Source: Nocardioides sp. dk884 (lineage in GTDB: Bacteria; Actinomycetota; Actinomycetes; Propionibacteriales; Nocardioidaceae). From it: a stretch of 64,000 nucleotides of DNA. A program made the position numbers and the translations under genes. The stretch lies in the NCBI RefSeq assembly GCF_009557055.1, contig NZ_CP045649.1, positions 496,001 through 560,000 on the forward strand. Reading direction: 5' to 3'. Under the pieces are notes generated by a model. That model was given only the letters and a program-made list of their open reading frames with translations. It was not told the DNA's origin and searched no databases. Shown here in pieces: positions 28,188 through 37,668 of the stretch; positions within the stretch are counted from its first letter, which is position 1; each line of letters starts with the position of its first letter.

Positions 28188-28209
28188 CCCCTCCCGGGGG
28201 ACGGTCGGC

Positions 28210-29235
28210 ATGAGCACCGGGAACGTCGTCCTCGTCACCGGGGTCTCCCGTGACCTCGGCCGGACGTTCGCGCGTTCCCTCGCCGCCGACCCCTCCGTGG
28301 AGCGGGTCATCGGCGTCGATGCGGTGCCGCCTCGCGGCGACATCGGCGACGTCTCGTTCGTGCGGGCCGACATCCGCAATCCGGTGATCGCCAAGGTGAT
28401 CGCCAAGGAGGATGTCGACACCGTCGTCCACATGAGCATCATCTCCACCCCCGGCTCCGCCGGCGGACGCGGAACGATGAAGGAGCTCAACGTCATCGGC
28501 ACGATGCAGCTGCTCGCTGCGTGCCAGAAGGCGCCGAGCCTGCGCTCGCTCGTGGTGAAGTCGACGACGACCGTGTACGGCGCCAGCAGCCGCGACCCCG
28601 CGATGTTCACCGAGGACATGGGGCCGCGCCGCGCGCCCCGCTCGGGCTACGCCAAGGACGTCGCGGAGATCGAGAGCTACGTGCGGGGCTTCGGCCGCCG
28701 GCGCTCCGACGTGCGGGTGACGCTGCTGCGCGCCGCCAACGTGATCGGCCCGCAGGTGCGCAGCCCGATCAGCTCCTACTTCCGGCTGCCGGTGATCCCG
28801 ACGGTGCTCGGGCACGACGCGCGCATGCAGTTCCTCCACGAGGAGGACCTCTACGACGTGCTGCGCCACGCCGTGCTCGCCGACGTCGCCGGCACCTTCA
28901 ACGTCGCCGGCTCGGGCATCCTCATGCTCTCCCAGGCGGTACGCCGCCTGCGCCGGCCGTGGCTGCCGCTGCCGGGCGTCGCCGTCGGCAACCTCGGCTC
29001 CACGCTGCGCTCGGCGGGGCTGGCGGACTTCTCGCCCGAGCAGCTCGGGTTCCTCACCTACGGGCGCGGGGTGGACACGACGCGGATGCGCGAGGTGCTG
29101 GGCTTCACCCCGGCCCGCACCACCCACGAGGCGTTCGCCGACTTCGCCGGTTCGCTGCCGCCGCCCGCGGCCCGGGCCGAGCGCGCGCTGCATGCCGTCG
29201 AGAGCCAGCTGAGCGGAGGCGTGGTCCATGGGTGA
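28210..29235 (+). CDS. NAD-dependent epimerase/dehydratase (extended SDR)
   Basis: A 341-residue extended short-chain dehydrogenase. NVVLVTGVSRDLGRTFARSL provides the nucleotide-binding glycines, VVHMSIIS the mid-Rossmann strand, KSTTTVYGASS the catalytic Ser/Thr, and SGYAKDVAE the YxxxK pair. The C-terminal half contains NVAGSGILMLSQAVRRL. Its syntenic counterpart in M. tuberculosis is Rv0501 (galE2), but substrate is not established. It overlaps the acyltransferase start by 8 bases. Confidence 0.88.
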   Translation: MSTGNVVLVTGVSRDLGRTFARSLAADPSVERVIGVDAVPPRGDIGDVSFVRADIRNPVIAKVIAKEDVDTVVHMSIISTPGSAGGRGTMKELNVIGTMQLLAACQKAPSLRSLVVKSTTTVYGASSRDPAMFTEDMGPRRAPRSGYAKDVAEIESYVRGFGRRRSDVRVTLLRAANVIGPQVRSPISSYFRLPVIPTVLGHDARMQFLHEEDLYDVLRHAVLADVAGTFNVAGSGILMLSQAVRRLRRPWLPLPGVAVGNLGSTLRSAGLADFSPEQLGFLTYGRGVDTTRMREVLGFTPARTTHEAFADFAGSLPPPAARAERALHAVESQLSGGVVHG

Positions 29236-30361
29236 TGCCGAGATCATCCCGATCGGCACGCGCGGGCGACCCGGTCGCGGCAGCGGACGCTCGGCGTCCT
29301 CGGCCGCCCGGAGCCTGGGCGGCCCCGGCGCGGAGCAGGGCGAGGCGTCCGCGCGTCGCCCCGCCGCGAAGAAGAGCCCGCCCCGCCCGGCGCCCGGTCA
29401 CGTCGAGGAGCCCGCGGCGGCCGGCGTACGACCGCCGACGCGGACCGCGGAGCGACACCCGCTCGGCGGGATCCCGGTGAGTGAGTGGCTGGCGGCCTTC
29501 CAGACCGGCGCCCGCGAGGTCTTCGGCGAGGACTGGGAGCCGCAGCTGGCCCGCTTCCTGGCGTTCCTGCGCCGCCGGGTCACTGGGGAGTACGTCGTCG
29601 ACGAGTACGGCTTCGACCAGGAGATCACCGAGCGCCTGGTCCTGGCGGCGCTGCGCCCGATCGCGCAGAAGTGGTTCCGCATCGAGGTCCGCGGGGTGGA
29701 GAACATCCCCGCCGACGGCGGCGCGCTGGTGGTCTCCAACCACTCCGGGACGATCCCGGTCGACGGGCTGATGACGATGGTGTCGGTCCACGACCACACC
29801 GGTCGCTTCCTGCGCCCGCTCGGCGCGGACCTGGTCTTCCGGCTGCCCGGTGTCGGCACCCTGGCCCGCAAGGGCGGCGCCACCCTGGCCTGCAACGAGG
29901 ACGCCGAGCGGATGCTGCGCAGCGGCGAGCTGGTCGCGGTGTGGCCGGAGGGGTTCAAGGGGATCGGCAAGCCGTTCTCGGAGCGCTACAAGCTCCAGCG
30001 GTTCGGGCGCGGCGGCTTCGTCGGGGCCGCGCTGCGCACCGGGGTGCCGATCGTGCCGCTCTCGGTGGTCGGCGCGGAGGAGATCTACCCGATGATCGCC
30101 AACCTGCCCTCGCTGGCGCGGCTGCTGGGGCTGCCGTACGTGCCGATCACCCCGTTGTTCCCCTGGCTCGGGCCGCTCGGGCTGGTGCCGCTGCCCTCGA
30201 AGTGGCTGCTGGAGTTCGGCGAGCCGATCCGCACCGACGACTTCGAGCCCGGTGCCGCGGAGGACCCGATGCTGGTCTTCAACGTGACCGACCAGGTCCG
30301 TGAGTCGATCCAGCAGACGCTGTACTCGCTGCTGATGCAGCGCGACTCGGTCTTCGGCTGA
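29228..30361 (+). CDS. Lysophospholipid acyltransferase family protein
   Basis: A 377-residue PlsC-superfamily acyltransferase. A low-complexity Arg/Pro/Ala N-terminus (~85 residues) precedes the catalytic region: VVSNHSGTIPVDGLM, FRLPGVGTLARKGGA, VAVWPEGFKGIGKPFS and VPIVPLSVVGAEE. The catalytic His-to-Asp spacing is HX6D rather than the usual HX4D, as expected of a distinct subfamily with Rv0502-like members. It presumably acylates a lipid with acyl-CoA or acyl-ACP at the membrane face. Convergent with the DUF5667 gene. Confidence 0.85.
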   Translation: MGDAEIIPIGTRGRPGRGSGRSASSAARSLGGPGAEQGEASARRPAAKKSPPRPAPGHVEEPAAAGVRPPTRTAERHPLGGIPVSEWLAAFQTGAREVFGEDWEPQLARFLAFLRRRVTGEYVVDEYGFDQEITERLVLAALRPIAQKWFRIEVRGVENIPADGGALVVSNHSGTIPVDGLMTMVSVHDHTGRFLRPLGADLVFRLPGVGTLARKGGATLACNEDAERMLRSGELVAVWPEGFKGIGKPFSERYKLQRFGRGGFVGAALRTGVPIVPLSVVGAEEIYPMIANLPSLARLLGLPYVPITPLFPWLGPLGLVPLPSKWLLEFGEPIRTDDFEPGAAEDPMLVFNVTDQVRESIQQTLYSLLMQRDSVFG

Positions 30362-30366
30362 CCGGC

Positions 30367-30386
30367 CGGCCTCCGCCCGGAGGCCG
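30367..30386. terminator. Hairpin between convergent acyltransferase and DUF5667 genes
   Basis: CGGCCTCC / GGAGGCCG with a GCCC loop, 5 bases after the acyltransferase stop, in the 33-base gap between convergent genes. Confidence 0.6.
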
Positions 30387-30394
30387 CGCACCGG

Positions 30395-31642
30395 CTACTT
30401 CTGGTCCGGGTCCTTGCCGGTGAGCCCGCCGAGCAGCGGCCCGGTCAACCCGTCGAGCAGGTCCCCGACGCCGGCGAGCAGCTCCGGGACGACGGGGATG
30501 GGGTTGTCCTTCCCGCCGGTGATGCCCTCGATCAGGTTGCCGACCGGGCCCTTCTTCGGGTCCTTGGCGCCGCCCTCCCCGGTGCCGCCGCTGCCGCTGC
30601 CGCCGCCGCTGCCCGGCGCGGGCGTCGGGGGTCCGCCGACACCGGGCAGACCGCTGGGGATGTCGGTGGGCAGGACCGGGCGGTACTCCGCGTCGTCCTC
30701 GTCGCCCTGGCCGGGCGCGTCCTGATCGCCGTCCGTGCCGCGGCCCCCGCGGTCCTCGCGCGGCGGGGACGGGTCGGCGGCCGGCGGTGCGGTCGTGCCG
30801 ATCGGGCCCGAGGCCTGGGTGATGAGCCACTGCGGGATCTGGGTGAGACTGTCGGGGCAGTCCGGGCAGGCCTGCTGAAGCTCCAGGTCGATGCCGAGCA
30901 GCACGTTGCCCGCATCGACGAGAGCGTCGCGGGCGTCGTCGTCGGACACCCGGTCGGAGAGCTCCTCGAGGGAGGCCAGGCCCTCGGCGGTGAACGCCTG
31001 CAGGGTCTCGACCGCGGCCCGGTCGCCGTCGGAGACGTCGCCGAGCAACAGCGTCGAGGCCTCACCGGCCTGGGCGCCGAAGTCGTCGAGGGTGTCGCGG
31101 ATCGCCTCGGTGTCCTGGCGCTCCGGGGTCTCGCTGGCCAGCTCGGTGGCCTCGCGCAGCCGGGCCCGCGCGTTGTCGAGCAGGGTGGAGCCCTTCTGCT
31201 CATCGCCCACGCTGACGCCGATGTGCGCGTTCTCGATCGCCCGCTTGATCGGGTAGAGCGTGTCGCCGGGCAGCGCGGACTGCGAGGCGACGGCCATCGA
31301 GGTGCTCGCCCCGACGACGGCGAAGCCGCCGACCGCGATCGCGATGCGCCGCTCACGGCTGGTACGCCGGGGCGTGAGCGTCAGCCGGTCCTCGACGCTC
31401 GGCCGGCTGCGGTCGGGCCGCTCGACCGCGGCGAGCTCGCTCGCCGCGGCCGCCATCAGCCGCTCGCGCAACGAGGCGGCGAACTCCGGGCGGGGCTCGG
31501 GTGCGGGCACCGCCCGCAGGGCGCCGGCGACCTCGAGGAGCTCGGCGTACCTCGCGTGCCCCGGGCCCGGCCGCTCCGAGCCGCGCTGCACCAGCGCGTC
31601 GAACTCCTCCGCGCGCCGCCGTGCCGCGAACACCGGGCTCAT
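30395..31642 (-). CDS. DUF5667 membrane protein, likely anti-sigma factor (RsbN-like)
   Basis: A 415-residue single-pass membrane protein. The N-terminal ~100 residues are cytoplasmic and helical (FDALVQRG, a GHARYAELLEVAGAL segment). One hydrophobic segment (IAIAVGGFAVVGASTSMAVA) is followed by the DUF5667 domain with LPGDTLYPIKRAIENAHI. A long Gly/Pro/Asp-rich extracytoplasmic tail follows. It is encoded 3' of the sigma factor gene, the arrangement of bldN-rsbN in Streptomyces, which supports an anti-sigma role; direct sequence similarity to RsbN was not tested. Confidence 0.8.
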   Translation of the reverse strand: MSPVFAARRRAEEFDALVQRGSERPGPGHARYAELLEVAGALRAVPAPEPRPEFAASLRERLMAAAASELAAVERPDRSRPSVEDRLTLTPRRTSRERRIAIAVGGFAVVGASTSMAVASQSALPGDTLYPIKRAIENAHIGVSVGDEQKGSTLLDNARARLREATELASETPERQDTEAIRDTLDDFGAQAGEASTLLLGDVSDGDRAAVETLQAFTAEGLASLEELSDRVSDDDARDALVDAGNVLLGIDLELQQACPDCPDSLTQIPQWLITQASGPIGTTAPPAADPSPPREDRGGRGTDGDQDAPGQGDEDDAEYRPVLPTDIPSGLPGVGGPPTPAPGSGGGSGSGGTGEGGAKDPKKGPVGNLIEGITGGKDNPIPVVPELLAGVGDLLDGLTGPLLGGLTGKDPDQK

Positions 31643-31790
31643 GCTCTCTGTCCTGTCGTCTCGTGCGAGGCCGGGACAGGTGCGCGCACCGGCCTCGACA
31701 GCCGGACCAACGACGCGGTGCGGGGACGGGTTACGCGGGTGCCGCGGTGGTGCGCACCTGGCGCGGCCGCGGGGCGCAGCCCGGTGGCGT

Positions 31791-32603
31791 TCACCGGATC
31801 CCCTCCGGCATCAGCTTGGCCAGGTTGCGCACGCCGCGCAGCTGCAGCTGCTTGACCGCGCCGTCGCTGCGGCCCAGGACCGCGGCGGTCTCGGCGATGC
31901 TCATGCCCTGCAGGAAGCGCATCACCAGGCAGTCGCGCTGCTCGTCGGGGAGCTTGGTCAGCGCGCTCAGCAGCACCTCGTTGGTGAGGCTGGCGAGCAC
32001 CGCCGACTCGGGGCCCTCGGTGACGTCGTCGTGCTTGCCCATGTCCTCGGTGGTGAGCTCCAGGCGCGTGCGGCTGGCCTTGAAGTGGTCGGTGGCCAGG
32101 TTGCGCGCGATCGTCATCAGCCAGGCGCCGAAGTCCTTGCCCTGCCAGCGGAAGCCCTTCATGCTGCGCAGCGCGCGGAAGAAGGTCTCCGAGCTGAGGT
32201 CCTCGGCGAGCGTGCTCGACCGGGTGCGGTAGAAGAGGAAGCGGTAGACCGCGAGGTGGTAGTGGTCGTAGAGCAGCCCGAACGCGTCGGCGTCGCCGCC
32301 GCGGGCCAGCTCGACGAGGGCGATCAGGCGCTGGCGCTCGCTCGCGGACTCCTCGGAGGAGGCGGCCAGGTCGGAGTCGTCGTGATCCCGCGGATCGTGG
32401 GGACCGCCGGCGGCGCCGGCAGGGTGACGCGCGCCCGGGCGGGAGGTCGCCGTGCTGCGCGGCCCGTCGTCGGCGACTGCGGCGAGCCAACCGCTGTCAG
32501 CGGCGGGACCGACGAGCAGCGGGCCGGGGGAGTCGAGGACGTCGAGAAGCGCCCGGCGCAGGCGGTCGAGCCCGCGCGCGCTCCACTCCCCGTCCCGTGA
32601 CAT
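31791..32603 (-). CDS. ECF sigma factor, BldN-like
   Basis: A 270-residue ECF sigma factor with an unusually long Pro/Asp/Ser-rich N-terminal extension (~90 residues), as in BldN, which is made as a proprotein. Region 2 (FGLLYDHYHLAVYRFLFYR to DFGAWLMTIARNLATDHFK) and region 4 (LTKLPDEQRDCLVMRFLQG, IAETAAVLGRSDGAVKQLQ) are clear. GGGAGGG precedes the ATG. Neighbours (DUF5667 partner, HAD phosphatase, then rex-hem) resemble the Streptomyces bldN region. Its regulon in a non-sporulating relative is unknown. Confidence 0.88.
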   Translation of the reverse strand: MSRDGEWSARGLDRLRRALLDVLDSPGPLLVGPAADSGWLAAVADDGPRSTATSRPGARHPAGAAGGPHDPRDHDDSDLAASSEESASERQRLIALVELARGGDADAFGLLYDHYHLAVYRFLFYRTRSSTLAEDLSSETFFRALRSMKGFRWQGKDFGAWLMTIARNLATDHFKASRTRLELTTEDMGKHDDVTEGPESAVLASLTNEVLLSALTKLPDEQRDCLVMRFLQGMSIAETAAVLGRSDGAVKQLQLRGVRNLAKLMPEGIR

Positions 32604-32702
32604 GTGTCGCCCTCCCGTGCTCTGTCAGAGCGTGGGCATGTTACCGCCGACACACTCGGGGCGGAACCGCTCCCGGGCGCCGGGCTCGGCCGCCACGCAA
32701 CG

Positions 32703-33584
32703 TCAGCGGCGGCGACGCAGCGCCACCCCGGCCGCGACCGTGCCCGTCGCGGCCCCCGCGACCGCGCCGACGACGGCGCCGGCGCGGGCGGCCTTGCGTC
32801 CGGTGCGGTAGTCGCGGACCCGCCAGCCGTGCGCCCGGGCGTGGGCGCGCAGCCGGGCGTCCGGGTTGATCGCGCAGGGGTCCCCGACCAGGGAGAGCAT
32901 CGGCAGGTCGTTGGCGGAGTCGGAGTACGCCGAGCACGCGGCGAGGTCCAGCCCCTCGCGCTCGGCGAGCGCGCGGACCGCCTCGGCCTTGGCCGGGCCG
33001 TGCAGCAGGTCGCCGACCAGGCGCCCGGTGTAGACGCCGTCCTCGTGCTCGGCCACGGTGCCCATCGCGCCGGTGAGCCCGAGCCGGCGCGCGATGACCT
33101 GGGCGATCTCGATCGGGGCGGCGGTCACCAGCCAGACCCGCTGGCCGCGATCGAGGTGGAGCTGGGCGAGGGCGCGGGTGCCGGGCCAGATGCGGTGCGC
33201 CATCGCCTCGTCGAAGATCACCTCGGTGAGCTCCTCGAGCTCGGTGACGGTGTGCCCCGCGATGAAGGCGAGCGCCGACGCGCGGGCCTCGGCGACGTGG
33301 TCGGGGTCCTCGACCCCGACCACCCGGAAGTAGAGCTGCTTCCAGGCGGCGCCCGCGATCTCGCGGGTGGTGAAGAACTCGCGGCGGTGCAGGCCGCGCG
33401 CGAGGTGGAAGATGCTGGCCCCCTGCATCACCGTGTTGTCGACGTCGAAGAACGCCGCCGCCCGCGGGTCGGCGGGGGTGTGCAGGGCGGTCTCGACCTC
33501 GGCGATGGCCGCGGCTGCCTCGCCGGCCAGACGGGAGCGCTGCCTGAGGTCGGGCAGGGTGCGTCGGGGAGCGTGCGGGGTCAC
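32703..33584 (-). CDS. HAD-IB family phosphatase (SerB-like)
   Basis: A 293-residue HAD hydrolase. Motif [11 protein letters not shown] (DxDNT at residues 47-51), motif [10 protein letters not shown], Lys in [12 protein letters not shown] and motif [14 protein letters not shown] are present, with a helical cap between I and II. A C-terminal hydrophobic Ala/Gly/Val segment ending in RRRR suggests a membrane tail. Similar proteins (SerB1 in mycobacteria) are called phosphoserine phosphatases, but a lipid-phosphate substrate is possible. GTG 33584 follows TACATT after 7 bases (possible leaderless start); GTG 33608 is the alternative. Confidence 0.85.
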   Translation of the reverse strand: MTPHAPRRTLPDLRQRSRLAGEAAAAIAEVETALHTPADPRAAAFFDVDNTVMQGASIFHLARGLHRREFFTTREIAGAAWKQLYFRVVGVEDPDHVAEARASALAFIAGHTVTELEELTEVIFDEAMAHRIWPGTRALAQLHLDRGQRVWLVTAAPIEIAQVIARRLGLTGAMGTVAEHEDGVYTGRLVGDLLHGPAKAEAVRALAEREGLDLAACSAYSDSANDLPMLSLVGDPCAINPDARLRAHARAHGWRVRDYRTGRKAARAGAVVGAVAGAATGTVAAGVALRRRR

Positions 33585-33652
33585 GCGCCCCAATGTAGTG
33601 CGATCCACGTCACCAGGGGACAGGCGCGAGGAGGTGTGGAAGTATCCCGCGC

Positions 33653-35251
33653 ATGTCCTCCTCCGACGCCGTGCAGGACGTGGACGGCTCGGCGGGCCAC
33701 GCGGGACCCGGCGTACGAGACCTCTCGGACCTGGTGGTCCTCGCCGCCGCCGAGAGCCCCGACAAGCTGGCGATCGTCGAGGCGAGCGGACGCAGCGTGA
33801 CCTGGTCGCAGCTGGCCGACGACGTCGCGCGGGTGGCCACCGGGCTGGGTTCCCTCGGCGTCGTCGGCGGGCTGCGGGTGGTGCTGGCGCTGGGCAACAG
33901 CATCGAGATGGTCGCGGGCTACCTCGGCGTGCTGCGGGCCCAGGCGGTGGCCGTCCCGGTCAACCCCGGCTCGACCCCCGCGGAGCTGACCCGGTTCCTC
34001 GCCGAGTCCGGCGCCCGGCTCGTGATCTGCGACCCGGAGAGCGCCCCGGCGGTGCGAGCGGCGCTGGCCGACCTGCCGGTCGCGCCGCGGGTGGTGCTGG
34101 TCGGCGCGGACCCCGAGCCCGGGGAGCTCGCCTGGGAGCGGCTTCGCACCGCGCCCGCCCGCGCGGTGCTGCCGCTGCAGGACCCCGAGAAGCTCGCCTG
34201 CCTGCTGTGGACCAGCGGCGCCTCCGGGCGCCCGCGGGCTGCGATGCTCACCCACCGTGCGCTGCTCGCCAACATCGAGCAGGCCGCCGGGGTCGAGCCG
34301 CCGATGATCCACGGCGACGACGTGGTGCTCGGCGTGCTCCCGCTCTTCCACGTCTACGGCCTCAACGCGGTGCTGGGCGCGGTGCTGCGCCACCGCGCCA
34401 AGCTGGTGCTGGTCGACCGCTTCGACCCTCAGGCGGTGCTCGACGTCATCGACGACGAGGCGGTGAGCGTGCTCCCGCTCGCTCCGGCCGCCTTCGCCCA
34501 CTGGCGCACCGAGGAGCACCTCGCCGAGCGGCTGGGGCCCGCCCGGCTGGTGCTCTCCGGCTCAGCCCCGCTGCCGGCCGAGGTCGCGGAGGACTTCGTT
34601 GCGCGTACCGGCGTACCGGTGCACCAGGGCTACGGGCTCACCGAGGCCGCCCCGGTCGTCACCAGCACCCTGGTGAGCGCCGACCCGCGGCCCGGGTCCG
34701 TGGGTGCGGCGCTGCCCGGCGTGGAGCTGCGGCTGATCGACGTGGCCGGCCGCGAGGTCACCGGCGAGGACCCCGGAGAGATCCAGGTGCGCGGCGCCAA
34801 CCTGTTCAGCGGCTACTGGCCCGACGGCAGCGACGGGCCGGGCCCGGACGGCTGGTGGGCGACCGGGGACGTGGGCCTGCTCGACGCCGCCGGCGACCTG
34901 TCGCTGGTGGACCGGATCAAGGACCTGGTGATCGTCTCGGGGTTCAACGTCTACCCGGTGGAGGTCGAGGACGTCGTCGCCGAGGTCGACGGCGTCAGCG
35001 CGGTAGCGGTCGTCGGTGCCCCCGACGAGCTCAGCGGCGAGGCCGTCGTGGCGTACGTCGTGGCGCCGGGCCGTGACCCGGGCGAGGTCGACGCCGCGGT
35101 GCGGGCCCGCTGCGCGCAGCGGCTGGCCCGTTTCAAGCGGCCGAACCGGGTCGAGGTCGTCGAGGAGCTGCCGCGCACCGTCACCGGCAAGGTGCAGAAG
35201 GGCCGGCTGCGGGGCCAGGAACGACGCCGTGTGCTCGGCCTGCTGGAATAG
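33653..35251 (+). CDS. AMP-dependent acyl-CoA synthetase/ligase
   Basis: A 532-residue ANL superfamily adenylating enzyme. Core motifs: [19 protein letters not shown] (P-loop with R where Lys is usual), [56 protein letters not shown] and the catalytic Lys in [13 protein letters not shown]. The organisation favours medium- or long-chain fatty acids but the substrate is unknown. It is followed by the glutaredoxin-like gene 4 bases later. Confidence 0.88.
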   Translation: MSSSDAVQDVDGSAGHAGPGVRDLSDLVVLAAAESPDKLAIVEASGRSVTWSQLADDVARVATGLGSLGVVGGLRVVLALGNSIEMVAGYLGVLRAQAVAVPVNPGSTPAELTRFLAESGARLVICDPESAPAVRAALADLPVAPRVVLVGADPEPGELAWERLRTAPARAVLPLQDPEKLACLLWTSGASGRPRAAMLTHRALLANIEQAAGVEPPMIHGDDVVLGVLPLFHVYGLNAVLGAVLRHRAKLVLVDRFDPQAVLDVIDDEAVSVLPLAPAAFAHWRTEEHLAERLGPARLVLSGSAPLPAEVAEDFVARTGVPVHQGYGLTEAAPVVTSTLVSADPRPGSVGAALPGVELRLIDVAGREVTGEDPGEIQVRGANLFSGYWPDGSDGPGPDGWWATGDVGLLDAAGDLSLVDRIKDLVIVSGFNVYPVEVEDVVAEVDGVSAVAVVGAPDELSGEAVVAYVVAPGRDPGEVDAAVRARCAQRLARFKRPNRVEVVEELPRTVTGKVQKGRLRGQERRRVLGLLE

Positions 35252-35255
35252 AGCC

Positions 35256-35501
35256 ATGTCCCCGACGCCCCGTGTGACGCTCTACGGAAAGCCCGGCTGC
35301 CACCTGTGCGAGGACGCCCGCGCGGTCGTGGCGGCGGTCTGCGCCGAGCTCGGCGAGGAGTTCGAGGAGGTCTCGATCCTCGACGACCCCGCCCTGGCCG
35401 AACGGTTCGGCGAGGAGATCCCGGTGACCTTCGTGGACGGTCGCCAGCACGACTTCTGGCGCGTCGACGCCGAGCGGCTGCGGCGCGCCCTCTCCGGCTG
35501 A
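35256..35501 (+). CDS. Glutaredoxin-like protein (DUF836 type)
   Basis: An 81-residue thioredoxin-fold protein: VTLYGKPGCHLCEDARAVV carries the redox CxxC (CHLC), EIPVTFVDGRQ has the cis-Pro, and the C-terminus is a helix. Members of this group stand just upstream of the hemA cluster in mycobacteria (Rv0508). A cytoplasmic thiol-disulfide role is likely, which is notable next to the redox sensor Rex. Confidence 0.88.
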   Translation: MSPTPRVTLYGKPGCHLCEDARAVVAAVCAELGEEFEEVSILDDPALAERFGEEIPVTFVDGRQHDFWRVDAERLRRALSG

Positions 35502-35586
35502 GCCCGGCCCCGGCAGCATCCACCCCCCTGCGGGTGTGCCATATCACATGTGGTAGCCCACGGGTCGGGATGGGGGCGCCGACGGT

Positions 35587-35615
35587 TTGTTCTCACGTTC
35601 ACAAACTCCTACAGT
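35587..35615 (+). promoter_or_regulatory. Promoter of rex-hemACD with overlapping Rex-type operator
   Basis: TTGTTC (35587-35592), 17 bases, TACAGT (35610-35615) is a good housekeeping promoter. The sequence 35587-35604, TTGTTCTCACGTTCACAA, matches the Rex operator TTGTGAAnnnnTTCACAA perfectly in the right half and partly in the left. It covers the -35 and spacer, so Rex would block RNA polymerase. Leader is about 77 bases. Confidence 0.6.
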
Positions 35616-35698
35616 GACTGAGCCGTCGGACGAACCCCGGGCCGGGCCGGCCCTGCGCCACGGCGCGCTTGCCCCAGTGGCATGGAGAGAAGAACCTC

Positions 35699-36388
35699 GT
35701 GACCCCACGGACACCCAGCGAGAGCCCCCGGGACATCCCGGAGGCGACGATCGCTCGGCTCCCGATCTACCTGCGGGCGCTGTCGACCCTCGCTGAGGGC
35801 GGGACGACGACGTGCTCCAGTGAAGACCTCGCGAGCGCGGCCGGCGTGAACAGCGCCAAGCTCCGCAAGGACCTCTCCTACCTCGGCAGCTACGGCACCC
35901 GCGGCGTCGGGTACGACGTGGAGTACCTGCGCTACCAGATCGCGCGGGAGATCGGGCTGACCCAGGACTGGCCGGTCGTCATCGTCGGCATCGGCAACCT
36001 CGGCCAGGCGCTGGCGAACTACTCCGGCGTGCGCAGCCGCGGCTTCCAGGTCGTCGCGCTGCTCGACGCCGACCCGGCCCGCCACGGCGAGGTGGTCGCG
36101 GGCGTCGCCGTACGTCCCTTCGACGACCTCGAGCAGATCGTGCTCGAGCAACGCGTCTCGATCGGCGTCATCGCCACCCCCGCGGTCGCCGCCCAGGCCG
36201 TCGCCGACCGGATGGTCGCCGCCGGCATCACCAGCATCCTCAACTTCGCGCCGTCCGTGCTCGCGGTGCCCCACGGGGTCGACGTCCGCAAGGTCGACCT
36301 CTCCATCGAGCTGCAGATCCTCGCCTACCACGAGCAGCGCAAGGCCCAGGGCGAGGCGGGCGTCGCTGCAGAGGAGGAGACCGCATGA
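35699..36388 (+). CDS. rex: Redox-sensing transcriptional repressor Rex
   Basis: Binds DNA when NADH is low relative to NAD+ and releases at high NADH. The 229-residue protein has the N-terminal winged helix (IPEATIARLPIYLRAL, VNSAKLRKDLSYLGSYGTRGVGY) and a Rossmann domain (VVIVGIGNLGQALANY, LDADP), with the C-terminal dimer-swap helix ending near ELQILAYHE. GTG 35699 is chosen because GGAGA lies about 10 bases upstream. It is the first gene of rex-hemA-hemC-hemD, and overlaps hemA (ATGA). Confidence 0.95.
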   Translation: MTPRTPSESPRDIPEATIARLPIYLRALSTLAEGGTTTCSSEDLASAAGVNSAKLRKDLSYLGSYGTRGVGYDVEYLRYQIAREIGLTQDWPVVIVGIGNLGQALANYSGVRSRGFQVVALLDADPARHGEVVAGVAVRPFDDLEQIVLEQRVSIGVIATPAVAAQAVADRMVAAGITSILNFAPSVLAVPHGVDVRKVDLSIELQILAYHEQRKAQGEAGVAAEEETA

Positions 36389-37668
36389 GCGTCCTGGTGG
36401 TGGGCATCTCCCACAACACCGCACCCGTCGCGCTCCTCGAGCGTCTCGCCGTCGACGCCGAGGGCCTGCGCAAGCTGATCACCGACGTGAGCACCAGCGA
36501 GCACGTCAGCGAGGTCACCGCGATCGCGACCTGCAACCGCCTGGAGATCTACGCCGAGGTCGAGCGCTTCCACGGCTCGGTCGAGGAGCTCTCCACGCAC
36601 CTGGTCGAGCGGGCCGGCGGCGACCCCGAGCTGTTCGTGCCGCACCTCTACGTCCGCTACGACGACGCCGCGGTCTCGCACCTGTTCCAGGTCGCGGCCG
36701 GACTGGACTCGATGGCCGTCGGCGAGGGCCAGATCCTCGGCCAGACCCGCAGCGCACTGCGGCTGGGCCAGGAGCTCGGCACCGTCGGCTCCACCCTCAA
36801 CGTGCTGTTCCAGCAGGCGCTGCGCGTCGGCAAGCGGGCCCGCACCGAGACCGGCGTGGACACCGTCGCGCCGTCGTTGGTCTCCGCCGCCCTCGACCGG
36901 GTCGGCTGCGAGGACCTCACCGGTCGCCGCGTGCTCGTCGTCGGCGCCGGCGCGATGGCCGGGCTGGCCACCGCGACCGTCACCCGTCGCGGCGCCACCG
37001 ACGTGGTCATCGCCAACCGCACCGCCGAGCGCGCCGAGCGCCTCGCCCGCGAGTACGGCGGCCGCCCGGCGCCGCTGGCCGACCTGGCCACCGAGCTGGC
37101 CGAGGCCGACGTGGTGCTGGCCTGCGCCGGCGCGCGCGGCGCCCTGATCACCGTCGCGATGGCGCGCGAGGCGCTGGCCGGCGGCCGCGAGGCCGTGCTG
37201 GTCGACCTGGCGCTGCCCCACGACATCGAGCCCGAGGTCCGCGAGGTCCCCGGCGCCACGGTGGTCGGTCTCGCCGACCTCGCCGCCGCGCTGCAGACCA
37301 GCCCGGCTGGTCGCGAGATCGAGGAGGTGCGCCGCATCATCACCCAGGAGGTGGCGGCCTTCCTCGCCGCGCGCCGCCAGGCCAACGTCACCCCGACCGT
37401 GGTCGCGCTGCGCTCGATGGCGACCAGCGTCGTGGAGAACGAGATGGAGCGACTGGCCAACCGGCTGCCCGACCTCGACGAGGCGATCCGCGCCGAGGTG
37501 CTCCACACGGTGCGGCGGGTGGCCGACAAGCTGCTCCACGAGCCGACCGTGCGGGTCAAGGAGCTCGCGAACACCGGGGTGGTCTCCTACACCGAGGCCC
37601 TCGCCGAGCTGTTCGCGCTCGACCCGGGGGCCGTGGACGCCGTCACCCGACCGGAGGGGCTGCAGTGA
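36385..37668 (+). CDS. hemA: Glutamyl-tRNA reductase
   Basis: First step of C5-pathway haem synthesis: reduces glutamyl-tRNA to glutamate-1-semialdehyde. The 427-residue protein has VVGISHNTAPVALLE, the catalytic Cys in AIATCNRLEIY (about C50), the HLFQVAAGLDSMAVGEGQILGQ signature, NADPH-binding VLVVGAGAMAGLATA and the C-terminal dimerisation helices. Product goes to HemL, encoded 6 kb downstream. Overlaps rex and hemC by four bases each. Confidence 0.96.
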   Translation: MSVLVVGISHNTAPVALLERLAVDAEGLRKLITDVSTSEHVSEVTAIATCNRLEIYAEVERFHGSVEELSTHLVERAGGDPELFVPHLYVRYDDAAVSHLFQVAAGLDSMAVGEGQILGQTRSALRLGQELGTVGSTLNVLFQQALRVGKRARTETGVDTVAPSLVSAALDRVGCEDLTGRRVLVVGAGAMAGLATATVTRRGATDVVIANRTAERAERLAREYGGRPAPLADLATELAEADVVLACAGARGALITVAMAREALAGGREAVLVDLALPHDIEPEVREVPGATVVGLADLAAALQTSPAGREIEEVRRIITQEVAAFLAARRQANVTPTVVALRSMATSVVENEMERLANRLPDLDEAIRAEVLHTVRRVADKLLHEPTVRVKELANTGVVSYTEALAELFALDPGAVDAVTRPEGLQ

